A DNA stretch of 64,000 bases, taken from contig NW_004454170.1 of NCBI RefSeq assembly GCF_000283155.1, positions 13,241,142-13,305,141 of the forward strand. The letters run 5' to 3'. Below are positions 13,501 through 23,204 of the stretch, one piece after another. Each line of letters opens with the position of its first letter. Positions within the stretch are counted from its first letter, which is position 1. The notes under the pieces are model-generated. The model searched no databases. It was given only the letters and a program-made list of their open reading frames with translations, and had not been told where the DNA came from. Source of the DNA: Ceratotherium simum simum (lineage: Eukaryota; Chordata; Mammalia; Perissodactyla; Rhinocerotidae). Position numbers and translations under genes: made by a program.

Positions 13501-16500
13501 AATTCACATGGTCCATAAGCTGAAAACAAACAATTGATCAGAAGATGCACAACTTTCTTGATAATGATATCAAAAGAAATTTCTTCAAAGATGATATCAC
13601 GTAACATAATGAACAAAGTTCTTAACCACGACCTTACAGGAGACACTGACAAGTTTTATAGGGTTATTTCCTTCTTTTTTTTTTGGGGGGGAGGAAGATC
13701 AGCCCTGAGCTAACATCCATGCCAATCCTCCTCTTTTTGTTGAGGAAGACCAGCTCTGAGCTAACATCTATTGCCAATCCTCCTCCTTTTTCTCCCCAAA
13801 GCCCCAGTAGATAGTTGTATGCCACAGTTGCACATCCTTCTAGTTGCTGTATGTGGAACGTGGCCTCAGCATGGCCGGACAAGCGGTGCATCAGTGCGCA
13901 CCCGGGATCCAATCCCAGGCTGCCAGTAGCAGAGCAAGTGCACTTAACCGCTAAGCCACGGGGCCAGCCCTATAAGGTTATTTCTTATAGTGTCCCTCAA
14001 TGCAGGCCAATGGAAACAAAGTTAGGTAACTGAAACTCGATTTCTGAAATACAGCATTTCTGAAATCTTATATGTTTCTTAGGAACAAAAGAGATAGAAA
14101 AGTAAAAGAAAGGAGGACCTGACTGTGTCTAGCACTGAGCCCACATGCACCTCATTCAATCCAGCACCAACCACAAAAGGATGCACAACCAATGTTATTA
14201 CATACACACAGATTTAGATCAGATTTCAACATGCCAAAGAGGATGAACAACTGTAAAAGGTACATTTATTAAAAAAAAAAAAAAAAAAAAATGGCAGAAG
14301 GTTGAATAACTTGCCAGGGAGAGGAACATCTCCATTTTCTTTCCTTATTCTCTTAGGTACAAATATCAAAGGTTTGAGGGTGGGACATTCATAGGCAAGA
14401 AGGTTACAGGGGCCGGCCCAGTGGTGCAAGCGGTTAAGTGCACACACTCTGCTGCAGTGGCCCGGGGTTTGCAGGTTCGGATCCCAGGCACGCACCGACG
14501 CACCACTTGTTAAGCCATGCTGTGGTGGCGTCCCATATAAAGTAGAGGAAGATGGGCACAGATGTTAGCCCAAGGCCAGTCTTCCTCAGCAAAAAAAAAA
14601 AAAAAAAAAAAAAAGAGGAGGACTGGCATTGCATGTTAGCTCAGGGCTGGTCTTCCTCACAAAAAATAAAAATAAAAAAATAAAGTAAGCTTTTGAAAAA
14701 AAGAAAAGAAAAAAAGGAAAGAAGGTTACAAAACTGGACCAGTCTGTAGCATCTGGGATTCTTCTCTGCACACTTTTTTACCACAAAGTTCTTTTGGGAT
14801 TCTGTGGGGTTTTGCACTTTTCAAGATTGTGGGGTCCCCCTCTCTCGGGGTGGAAATAACTTTCTGAAGGCTCATTTGGATCTTGAGTACTAAGAGAGAT
14901 GAAAGCTGGCTGCACAGAGTTGGCTTTAGGTTTGGCTTAAGGGGAAACAGCTTGTGGACCTTCATATTTACTTCTAGACTATGTTACCCAATTCCCTGAT
15001 GTAGGAATAAAACAAAAAGCAAGAGCTTCATGATAGCTACTCTGCCCAGGAATAAAGAATAAGTATCTGATTGTTATTGCTTTATGTTTTATTCTCAAGA
15101 TCTTGAGAGAACTGAACAGGTGAAGAATCGTAAAACCTATTCATTTCACATTACACCAATCACTTGGCACTGAATGGAAGGTCTAGCAGAATACTGCTAT
15201 TGTACAACAAAAATTGTTAAATCATTATAACTTGTTTCATAATAGTAAAAAATTATCTTTAAAATAAAAAAGACTTTTAAAATATGTAGCTTTGAATGAA
15301 AATATAAATATTGACATTTATTACACTTAAAATACCAAGCAATTGGGTAGAAAAAGCTGTCTCGACATAATCCCAGCATAAAGAATTACAAACATTAATC
15401 TAAATATGCCTAGGATCAATCATTGTATACAAGTATAATCAATTAAAATAAGATGCAACTTTGAACATATTAAGAATTTTTGATATCTCAGACTTACTCT
15501 CCGCAGGGCATTTTGAAAATCATTTCCCATTTCTAAAGTTGTAATTATAAATACTCCAAGGACTAAAAGTCCCCCTGGCAGCATTCTGGATACCTAAAAA
15601 TAGAAATACAGTATTAGCTAACATAAGCATTGGTATTACATGCAATCCTTTGTGTCTGAGAGGCTAAATAGTAAATCAGCAAATACCTACTGAGTACCAA
15701 CCATATGCAGAGCATTGAGGTACGGGTTTTGAAAAACTGGTTAAAACATTGAGAAATGGATGACAGCCAAGAGGAATGGGGTGTCATTATGTACACAATA
15801 TTCCTAGAGTGTCCTTAACTTTTTACCTTAAAACCACTTTATAAATAAAACCATTTCATAATGACATCCTTTGGCTACATCAATAAACAAACCTGTTTCG
15901 CATGAGATCAAAGACTGAAATATCTTCTAACATTTTTCAATGGCTTCCACTATCAGCTAAATAAAACACAAATTTTATCTTAGACTGGTATTTCAGACTC
16001 TAAAATCTGGCTAATCTGATATTCAGAGCCTTATTTGACACTTCTTTCCCTGAAACATTCAAGTATCAGTCAAAAACTTCTCACTGTTCTCCATACATAT
16101 ACCTAGGCTTTCTAACTCGATATCTTTACTAAACCTGCTCCCTCGGCCGGAACTGACTTTCTCTTACACTTCGACATGTCTGAAATCTATTGGATACTTC
16201 AAACTTGGCTTAAGGAAGCTGTCTTCCCTGACCTTTTGATCTCCGAACTCCCACAGGACTTTGATGCAGTTTTCCCAGGAGCTTATCACATGAGCCTGCA
16301 TTATAGTTATCAGTATACCTTACTAGCTGGTCTGGGAGATCCTTAAGGGAAGAAGGAAGAAGTGATTCTTAACTACCTTTGTATCCCTATAACATTCAAC
16401 AGAATACTAGAGCCTGGGATTTGAACAGAGGGAGTGCAACCTGAGAATCCATTGTTTCCTATTGTTTAGGTTTACCTCAATTTTTTAAACCTATTTATTG

Positions 16501-19500
16501 ATATTGGGCATTTATGTTATTTCCAATTTTTCTTTACTCTAAAATAATACTGGTTAAAAATCCTAGCAAGTCCTTCTGTGTTCACAAGATTATTTGCTTA
16601 GGATAAATCTCTTGAGGTGGATTACCAGGTTAAGGAGTCATGCATAGGGTCAGCCCAGGGGTGTAGCGGTTAAGTTCATGTGCTACTTCAGGGGCCTAGG
16701 GTTTGCGGGTTCAGATCCTGGGTGTGGACCTACACACTGCTCATCAACCCATGCTGTGGCAGTGTCCCACATACAAAATAGAGGAAGATTGGCACAGGTG
16801 TTAGCTCAGGGACAATCTTCCTCAAGCAAAAAGAGGAAGACTGGCAATGGATGTTAGCTCAGGGCCAATCTTCCTCACCAAAAAAAAAAGCAGTTATGCA
16901 TATTTTTAAGGTTTTTGATACACACTACCAGTTTATCCTCCACAATATCTATTATTTCCCTTCACATGATTGTGGCTAGTTCTTAATGCCACAAGGATTT
17001 CTTTCTGCCATCTATACTCAGAGGTCAGAGTGCTTTGGTTATCTTTTGTGTACTTAATGTATAAGCAAACTGATCACAAAGCTAAGTCTTCAGAAAATTA
17101 GACACCATAGTCTAATCCCTAATGTATTTGCATTGTGTCTGCTGATGGTTCCCACTGATTTCATAAATTCTACTCACTGTAGTAACACAAGCTTGACATA
17201 TAAATAAAGAATAAAGTTTTCATATTTAGCATGGGAAGCCTGCATATCTTTTCAAAATCACCAATACACAAAATTAACCATTTCTTTCTAGAAGCAAAAT
17301 GGTCAATTCATTTTGCTATATAAATTTTGTGTGTGTGTATATACATATATAGAAAATACACATCTCTCTCTATATATATGTATATGTATAGATATACAGT
17401 TATGCGCCACATGATGTTTTGGTCAATTACAGATCGCATATATGACAATGGTCATGTAAGATTAGTACCATACAGCCTAGGTGTGTAGTGTAGTAGACTA
17501 CACTATGTAGGTTTGTGTAAGTAGACTCCATGATGCTCCCACAATGACGAAATAGCCTAATGATGCCTTTCTCAGAACATATCCCCGTCATTAAGTGATG
17601 CATGACTGTATATAATTTATAAGAGACCAAAAGCAAAATTAGAGTAGAAAGTTACTTATAAACCATTGGTAATTTAAGTTTAAAATATTTAAAATTGTCA
17701 TTAGAAGATGGTATTAAATATTTCTTGGATTTTTTTGTAAACTACATACCAACTCTCATCATGAACACATACACACAGACACAGAAAAACATGTTTGTAT
17801 ATTTAAAAGATTTAAAGTTGATTGGAGACTAAAATAATTCTACTTTTACCTTACTCTAACATTCTTTATTAGATGATATAACCCATTCAATAACTACTTT
17901 TAAGTGAATTCACTCATCACTCCCTCACCCACCCCCAAATCTGTTTTCTCCTCATGTAATAGCAACATCATCTTCCTAGATACCCAGGCTAAAAGTCTCA
18001 GTAATCTTTAGCTACTCTCCCTAATACCTCTTCACTCCCAATCTACCTGGTCACTAAATCATCTAGATACTAGCTCTTTCTCTGAAATGTTTTGGCAATG
18101 AAGTTTTAGCCCACTGCATTAGTTTGTTTATTCATGCATCCGTTTTTCCAATATTTTGGAATTCTCCTTACAAACCATGGAAATACTATGCTTGGCACTG
18201 AAGATATAGCCATAAACAAAACAGACGTGACCCCTGTCCTCACGAAACTTAGTCTAGTTTAGACTCACATCACCTTTTTTTGAACTATCACTGTAACTGT
18301 ATGTGTTCTGCTCTGTCTCCAGTCTCTCTGCTCTCCATTTACACTGTACCAAGGCATTGAAATTATTTTCTAAATTATTGGCAGGTCAATCATACTAACT
18401 CCTTCTCAAAATAGGGAGCTCTGAAAGTCTACCATTGAGTTACTGTCTACCAAACAAATTCCCTACTTCTTAGGATGGCACTCCAAAACCATTCATAAAC
18501 TGGCCCCCCTACAGTCTTCTGTCTAAATACATTCTTTTACAAAACCTGTGTTTCAATTACACCCAATTGCTTGCTAGTCTCCTAACATACCTTTAACTTT
18601 CATGCCTTTGGATCATTTATCCCTACTGTCCTTTGGGCATTCAGTGAGTCCCCTGACTTCTACTGGCAAAATCTTATTCATCTTTCAAGTTCAGAGCCTT
18701 CTGTGAAGCTGTTTGAATCCAGCCATTGGCAGATATTTAATCATTCCCCACTCTACATTCCTATAGCACTTTTCTACTTTTATCTCATTTCTCTTATAAT
18801 TGGTTTTCGTAGTAATGTCTTTCACGGTGGTTAACATATAAATTCTCAGGACATTTAAAAAAAATTTAACCCTCATTTTATTCCCTCAGTACCTAGATTA
18901 AGTTTTTAACAATCTGACCAGCAACTATATTATCAATAACTAATACTATTTTAAAGTAAAGAAAAACTGGAAGTAAGTTAAATGACCAATAACAGGAGAT
19001 AGCTTAAAAAATACAATGTAAAAGTATAGCATATAAGATTAAAAGCTTTCAAGTCAGACTGCCATCCAAGTTTCATCACTTATTATATAATCTTGGGTGG
19101 TTTACTTAACTTCAAATAAGAAAATGCTTTTTAAAAATTAGACACAAGTAATCAACAAATAAAAAATATAATCATGGATGAAACACAGCAGGAAATACTT
19201 CTATTTTTTATCTACTATGCAAGTTGTGAACACTTAAGAATGAGTACCCTGAAATCCTAGTCTACTCAATAAATAAAGTGCTTTCATTTTGTTAGTCAAT
19301 AAACACAAACTTAACTATGTAGAGACAAATATGATGACCTGGTTGGCATGTTCTGTGGTCCATTCTTCATCCAAGTTATCCAACTTAGCTTTGGGATGTT
19401 TGAGGTTCTCATTTTGTTCCTCTTTGGGTGGCGTTCTAGTGGCAAGAATCACATAATCCTTTTGTGAAGAACACTTAAAAACAAAACAGAAAAGCTTATT

Positions 19501-22416
19501 AGAGCGATATCTGATTGAGAAATGTAAAGCTCTTATGACATGCAAAAACTGAGTAATATTTACAGCAGTTTAAATTGTTAATACCTATCCAGTCATGTGT
19601 TGCACATAGTGGTCCTTAAAAATGGCTTACTGGATGAGTGAATGAACTGCATTTAAACTAAAAGATAATATGCTTGGTCAATTTTCTAATTATAATATTT
19701 ATTTTCTAAATACTTTGATCAGATGGATGGTTCAGCAAATATAAAAACTCAGTAAAATAAAGCAACAAATGACCTTGCCCATCTTACATTCATGGAAATG
19801 ATAACAGTGGGGAATTTGCACATGTGTGTCCACAGGAAAACAAAGGGGATGTGGGACATGTAATTGAAGTGATATCAGATTTGTGTTCCGTTTTAATAGC
19901 AGTTAAATGGTAACCAAAGGTGGGCAATCGAAAGATAAATTAAGGAATATTTAACAGCTCAGTCTCATTACAGTGAAAGTTTCTTACAAAGAAAGAATAA
20001 AAATAAAGCTGATAATACAAGTTAGCATGGTGTCAACCTCATGCATGACCTGAAATTCCCATCTTTAGGGTCATCCTGGAATAGAAAATAAAGGAAGAGA
20101 AATTACTTCTACAAAAGTTATTTCCAGGGAGTTACATTCAAATGCTTACAGGAAAAGGCAGGTGCTGATTAAGAAAGCTCTTCCTTTTCATAAAATCTAA
20201 GACTTTGAAAAGAAAAAGAAACTGACCCTGCGAGTGACACACAGGCAAGCTTGAGTGGAAAGAGAAAAAAGTGATGAACCCTGGAATAAAGAGGAAGAAG
20301 AAACATGTAGAATATTGGAAGGAATAAAAAGGCAGCATGAAGAAAGACTGGAAGGAAGGTCCAAAACTGTGGGAGACTTATTTGTAAGGTGGTGGTTTCA
20401 CTGAGCTCTAGAAACAGTCTACGCGCAGTAAGGCAAGTTTGGAAGAGGGTATTTCTCCCTGACCTTTTAACTTTACTGATCACATCTTTCTCTAAGACCC
20501 TCTTTCCCTTAAATTTTTAAAATAAAGGGAAGGAAAAATCCTTAAATAAAATTCCTAGCAAAAAAAAGCCCCATATTAGATGTTAAGTAACCTGAATCAA
20601 AAAGAAGTTCAAATTGTTGCCAAGAGAGGTGGTCTGACTGTCTAACGAGAGGCCTCATGGGGTAGTACTAACTGGGTGAACGGTGCAGGGTCTGCCCTTT
20701 GTCTCACAAGCTAAGAGATCGGATTTGTGAAAACTCTTAGAATGAACCTGTCTCTCAGGCTAGAAGCTCATTTGGAATGACGTTGAAAATTAGAATACCA
20801 TGAAGGGGTGTGAACACATGAGTCCTCTGGACAGTGTCTTCTTTACAAGTAGGTAACATAGAACATCAAATTATAAGAGAAAGTAGATTGGGAATGTGGA
20901 CAGAATTAGAACAAGGAAAGCTAATTATGCAATTTGAAGGTTCTCAGGCATCATGATAAAATATCCAGAAACAAACTGTCACAATAGAGTTTTATTTCCT
21001 ACTAGGCCTCAAAATCAAGTCCTTGGCCATAGTGCACTCTCCCCTAAATAGTGTTTAGAGGGGCGGGCCCCGTGGCTTAGCAGTTAAGTGTGCACGCTCC
21101 CCTACTGGTGGCCCAGGTTCGGATCCCGGGCACCCACCGACGCACCGCTTCTCCAGCCATGCTGAGGCCGCGTCCCACATACAGCAACTAGAAGGACGCA
21201 CAACTATCTCCTGGGGCTTTGGGGAAAAAAAGGAGGATTGGCAATAGATGTTAGCTCAGAGCCGGTCTTCCTCAGCAAAAAGAGGAGGATTAGCACGGAT
21301 GTTAGCTCAGGGCTGATCTTCCTCNNNNNNNNNNNNNNNNNNNNNNNNNNNNNNNNNNNNNNNNNNNNNNNNNNNNNNNNNNNNNNNNNNNNNNNNNNNN
21401 NNNNNNNNNNNNNNNNNNNNNNNNNNNNNNNNNNNNNNNNNNNNNNNNNNNNNNNNNNNNNNNNNNNNNNNNNNNNNNNNNNNNNNNNNNNNNNNNNNNN
21501 NNNNNNNNNNNNNNNNNNNNNNNNNNNNNNNNNNNNNNNNNNNNNNNNNNNNNNNNNNNNNNNNNNNNNNNNNNNNNNNNNNNNNNNNNNNNNNNNNNNN
21601 NNNNNNNNNNNNNNNNNNNNNNNNNNNNNNNNNNNNNNNNNNNNNNNNNNNNNNNNNNNNNNNNNNNNNNNNNNNNNNNNNNNNNNNNNNNNNNNNNNNN
21701 NNNNNNNNNNNNNNNNNNNNNNNNNNNNNNNNNNNNNNNNNNNNNNNNNNNNNNAGGAAGATGGGCATGGATGTTAGCCCAGGGCCAGTCTTCCTCAGCA
21801 AAAAAAGAGGAGGATTGGCAGATGTTAGCACAGGGCTGATCTTCCTCACCAAAAAAAAAAATTCAGTAAGATGAGTACTATAGTACGTAACAAAATACAT
21901 AACCACTGTTGCTACAAGTCTGAGATAAACCAGAATGGGCATAAAATTGTCAAAAGCTACTTTTCTAAAAAAATGGGACAACCAGGAATTAATAAAGATT
22001 GGAAGAGAGTACAAAACACTTTGGAAAGACAATAAGATAAATAATCTGGTCAGTAAAATTTTAATTTTGGAGTTTCTACATTATAAACTACTTTTCTTTG
22101 CCAAAAGGGAAAAGGGAGATGTGTTCTGACTTGAGCAAACCCGGGCTTGGTTTGTCCTACTTCTCCATGTTTTCCCTCAAAGATCCATCTTAAATTTACT
22201 TCTTCTACATTCCATTCCTCCACCTCCTAATCTTGAGTTTATCATTAAATAGCATATTTTAACTTTAAATAAACAAGTAATTTGTTTATCAATAAATGCA
22301 CAGTAAAAAATACATACCTGTCCTATTAAAAGCCCAGAGACAAAAGCATTTCCTTGGAGATTGATGTTTGAAAGATACTGGCCAACAGTCTCTTCTACAA
22401 TGTAGGTTCTTCCCAT
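1387..22416 (-). CDS. ODR4: ODR4 (odr-4 homologue, C1orf27), 11 coding exons, C-terminus outside window
   Basis: The spliced minus-strand product begins MGRTYIVEETVGQYLSNINL and follows the mammalian ODR4 protein as I remember it through ...AEEINT. Coding exons, high to low coordinate: 22416-22318, 19473-19339, 15593-15498, 12900-12794, 11760-11724, 10953-10813, 10012-9917, 9079-9011, 7012-6884, 6186-6097, 1572-1387. The first ten sum to 999 nt, or 333 codons; the last adds about 62 residues. Family knowledge: ODR4 is a tail-anchored ER protein needed in nematodes for odorant-receptor delivery and reported in mammals to hold the UFM1 protease UFSP2 at the ER. The C-terminal exon(s) with the transmembrane anchor are not in positions 1-1386, so the gene continues off the window. 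Two oddities: exons 11 and 12 do not join in frame by one base, and the exon 3 donor is weak. Identity is very secure; integrity of the reading frame at 6097/1572 is not. Confidence 0.95.
4150..4400 (-). repeat. MIR SINE, antisense
   Basis: ACCACTTACTGAGGACTTGG, AATCCCCATTTTCCATATAG and GTCACTCCACTAGTGGCAGA in MIR order; diverged. Confidence 0.65.
5713..5899. mobile_element. Tc1/mariner-like MITE, copy 1
   Basis: Begins CAGTTACACACTGCACAATG and ends CTTAGGTGATGCATGACTG (imperfect inverted repeats), flanked by TA on each side. Shares internal blocks with the copy at 17397. Confidence 0.75.
6097..6186 (-). CDS. ODR4: ODR4 exon 11 (frame problem at its 3' end)
   Basis: 30 residues, AVKRDILNTIADRCEILFED then LLMNEIPEKK. 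The last codons lie in a run of eight A before donor GTTATG. With that donor the exon ends on a codon boundary, whereas exon 12 needs one extra base. Confidence 0.88.
6884..7012 (-). CDS. ODR4: ODR4 exon 10
   Basis: 43 residues from LLNSDHRSTATVQICSGSVN to HSNKPKVKDAVQ, phase 0 on both sides. Acceptor CTTTCAG, donor CAG|GTACAA. Confidence 0.93.
7013..9010 (-). other. ODR4 intron 9
   Basis: 2 kb of AT-rich sequence; I recognise no gene or repeat in it. Confidence 0.6.
9011..9079 (-). CDS. ODR4: ODR4 exon 9
   Basis: 23 residues, KKSSRGNAQATNHSFDVKVL then TQL, a polar linker. Acceptor TTTTTTCAG, donor TTG|GTAAAT, phase 0 on both sides. Confidence 0.92.
9302..9520. mobile_element. Non-autonomous hAT DNA transposon (MITE)
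   Basis: Ends CAAGGTTTGTCAAACT and the inverse of AGTTCACTGACCTTTG form imperfect inverted repeats. Both sides carry the exact 8-bp duplication CTCTAAAG (9294-9301, 9521-9528), the hAT hallmark. Internal blocks GGCCTATGGGTCAAATCCAG and AATAAAGTTTTACTGGAACA are those of a common mammalian hAT repeat. Confidence 0.88.
9917..10012 (-). CDS. ODR4: ODR4 exon 8
   Basis: 32 residues, NGLARWAKQIENGVYLINGQ then VKDEDCDLLEGQ, phase 0 on both sides, donor CAG|GTGAAT. Confidence 0.93.
10813..10953 (-). CDS. ODR4: ODR4 exon 7
   Basis: 47 residues from SSAKPADWKYQNGLSASWLS to TSVSYTLEKNTK, phase 0 on both sides, donor AAG|GTATCA. This is one of the best conserved parts of the family (SLECTVHINIHIPLS). 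Confidence 0.93.
11724..11760 (-). CDS. ODR4: ODR4 exon 6 (37-nt micro-exon)
   Basis: Only 37 nt: it completes a Lys codon and then codes IFCRTYDIHDPK before donor AAG|GTAAGA. Too short for an ORF search, but the conserved residues and exact phase with both neighbours support it. Confidence 0.9.
11885..11962. repeat. (TA)/(TACA)-type simple repeat
   Basis: Alternating ATACATACATAAATGTGTAT and a terminal ATATATATATA run, ODR4 intron 5. Confidence 0.75.
12794..12900 (-). CDS. ODR4: ODR4 exon 5
   Basis: Starts LVFAMEKSMNKKRLWNFTEE after a strong TCTTTCAG acceptor and ends HICSSTK plus two bases, donor AAA|GTATCT. 107 nt, phase 0 in and 2 out. Confidence 0.92.
13671..13970 (-). repeat. ERE-type SINE, antisense
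   Basis: The reverse of a full ERE: T-run, two GAGCTAACATC tails, GTTGCTGTATGTGGAACG, then the AACCGCTAAGCCACGGGGCC head. Flanked by TATAGGGTTATTTC (13657-13670) and TATAAGGTTATTTC (13971-13984). Confidence 0.93.
14409..14718 (+). repeat. ERE-type SINE
   Basis: Head GGGGCCGGCCCAGTGGTGCA, B-box-like GGTTCGGATCC, tail GATGTTAGCCCAAGGCC and long A-runs. Exact 12-bp target duplication AAGAAGGTTACA at 14397-14408 and 14719-14730, so a fairly young insertion. Confidence 0.94.
15498..15593 (-). CDS. ODR4: ODR4 exon 4
   Basis: 32 residues, VSRMLPGGLLVLGVFIITTL then EMGNDFQNALRR. Acceptor TTTTTAG and donor AGA|GTAAGT are both good. The GGLLVLGVFII stretch is the hydrophobic core of the conserved N-terminal domain. 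Confidence 0.92.
15930..16440 (+). repeat. LINE-2 remnant in ODR4 intron 4
   Basis: TTTTTCAATGGCTTCCACTA, GGAAGCTGTCTTCCCTGACC and CTACCTTTGTATCCCTATAA lie in the order of the mammalian L2 3' region. Confidence 0.65.
16647..16890 (+). repeat. ERE-type SINE
   Basis: Diverged ERE (GGGTCAGCCCAGGGGTGTAG) with two tails and an A-run; flanks GAGTCATGCATA and CAGTTATGCATA form the duplicated target. Confidence 0.9.
17327..17396. repeat. (TG)n/(TC)n/(TA)n compound simple repeat
   Basis: TTGTGTGTGTGTATATACAT then CATCTCTCTCTATATATATG, ending against the MITE at 17397. Confidence 0.8.
17397..17608. mobile_element. Tc1/mariner-like MITE, copy 2
   Basis: Begins CAGTTATGCGCCACATGATG and ends CATTAAGTGATGCATGACTG, TA on each side. 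Shares AGATTAGTACCATA, AGCCTAGGTGTGTAG and TCTCAGAACATATCC with copy 1, allowing one or two mismatches. Confidence 0.78.
17920..18905 (+). repeat. LINE-2 remnant(s) in ODR4 intron 3/4 region
   Basis: L2-like blocks TCTACCTGGTCACTAAATCA, AACTGGCCCCCCTACAGTCT, CTTTCATGCCTTTGGATC and AGAGCCTTCTGTGAAGCTG. A 140-bp piece with CTTGGCACTGAAGATATAGC at 18117-18260 interrupts the order, probably another old insertion. Confidence 0.55.
18906..21060 (-). other. ODR4 introns 2-3 around exon 3
   Basis: Contains exon 3. The rest is unrecognised AT-rich intron, with a purine-rich patch at about 20170-20350. Confidence 0.6.
19339..19473 (-). CDS. ODR4: ODR4 exon 3
   Basis: Begins CSSQKDYVILATRTPP after acceptor TTTTAAG and ends EEWTTEHANQ, 45 residues, phase 0 on both sides. 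The donor is CAG|GTCATC, a poor match beyond GT. Confidence 0.9.
21061..21324 (+). repeat. ERE-type SINE, cut by the gap
   Basis: The head GGGCGGGCCCCGTGGCTTAG, a B-box-like GGTTCGGATCC, and two tail units with GATGTTAGCTCAG precede the gap. Confidence 0.9.
21325..21754. other. Assembly gap (430 N)
   Basis: A run of 430 undetermined bases between two ERE-type tails in ODR4 intron 2. Its length may be an estimate. Confidence 0.99.
21755..21863 (+). repeat. ERE-type SINE tail after the gap
   Basis: GGAAGATGGGCATGGATGTT and a second tail unit with GATCTTCCTCACC then an A-run. This tail variant (GATGGGCA...) differs from the element before the gap, suggesting a second SINE. Confidence 0.85.
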
Positions 22417-22438
22417 TACTGAGAACTGATTCAATCTC
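22318..22438 (-). CDS. ODR4: ODR4 exon 2 (5' UTR end and start codon)
   Basis: The acceptor TTTAG ends at 22439. The ATG is 22416-22414, in the order AGTA-ATG-GGA. It codes MGRTYIVEETVGQYLSNI and continues to GLLIGQ, 33 residues, then donor CAG|GTATGT. A TTG 18 bases upstream is in frame but is not a plausible start. Confidence 0.92.
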
Positions 22439-22679
22439 CTAAATTACAAGAAAAAACACATAGCATTTTTAGGTAAAAATATAATTTGCAATGTTTTTCT
22501 CATGAGGACAGAATAGTGAGAGAAGCGGTACTACCCTGCTATTATCCCATGCCTTGCAGTGACTGCTTATTAAATAGGGTGTTCTTTCTTGCAAAGTTAA
22601 ATGTAGCTTCAGAATTCTCAACACACTGCTGCAGGAAATGACTACCAATCAACCAGAATTGACATGAGAGATAAAACCT

Positions 22680-22835
22680 ATTTCCATACCTAGGATAAGG
22701 GAGAGGACACTAAACTAATAGTCAATACACCTGATTTCTTATTTGGATCCACTACTCCCTAGTTGTACGATGTTTGATAATCTATTCCTGAGCATCAGTG
22801 TGCTCATTTCTAAAACAGGAAAGATGATAATTTCT
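22680..22835 (+). repeat. MIR SINE
   Basis: Diverged MIR core with CCACTACTCCCTAGTTGTAC and GCTCATTTCTAAAACAGGAA. Confidence 0.55.
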
Positions 22836-23009
22836 GAGTTGCTCATTGGGAGGGAGAGAGAATCAAATTCATTTACTCAAGAAGCATACTATGAAGAGCT
22901 ACTATGTGCTAGAAATTGTGCCAGGTGGGACAGCACAAAGAGGAATAATATTTGACCTCTGTCCTTGAGTAACTGATAGTACAAGAGTTACAGACGTAGA
23001 TAAATAGCA

Positions 23010-23204
23010 ATGCAATAATAAAGAACATTTGTATAGCTTCTACTTTGTATAAGGTGTGGTTCTAAGTACTTTACATGTAGTAACATTCAATATTCACAAA
23101 AACCCCATGAAGTAGGTACTATTATTATAATTTTCATTTTATAGATGAAGAAACTAAAATGAAGAGAGGTAATGTAACTTGTTGTCTTGACATGAGTACA
23201 GCTA
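23010..23204 (-). repeat. MIR SINE, part 1 (split by LTR)
   Basis: Antisense MIR: TTCTAAGTACTTTACATG, TAGGTACTATTATTAT and a CATTTTATAGATGAAGAAAC core in the usual order. It breaks off at the LTR. Confidence 0.75.

Noticed and set aside
13815..14033. 72-codon plus-strand frame and its antisense partner
   Set aside because: Entirely within an ERE SINE and its flank.
21238..22032. Long frames spanning the N run
   Set aside because: Artefacts of translating undetermined bases; the flanks are SINE tails.
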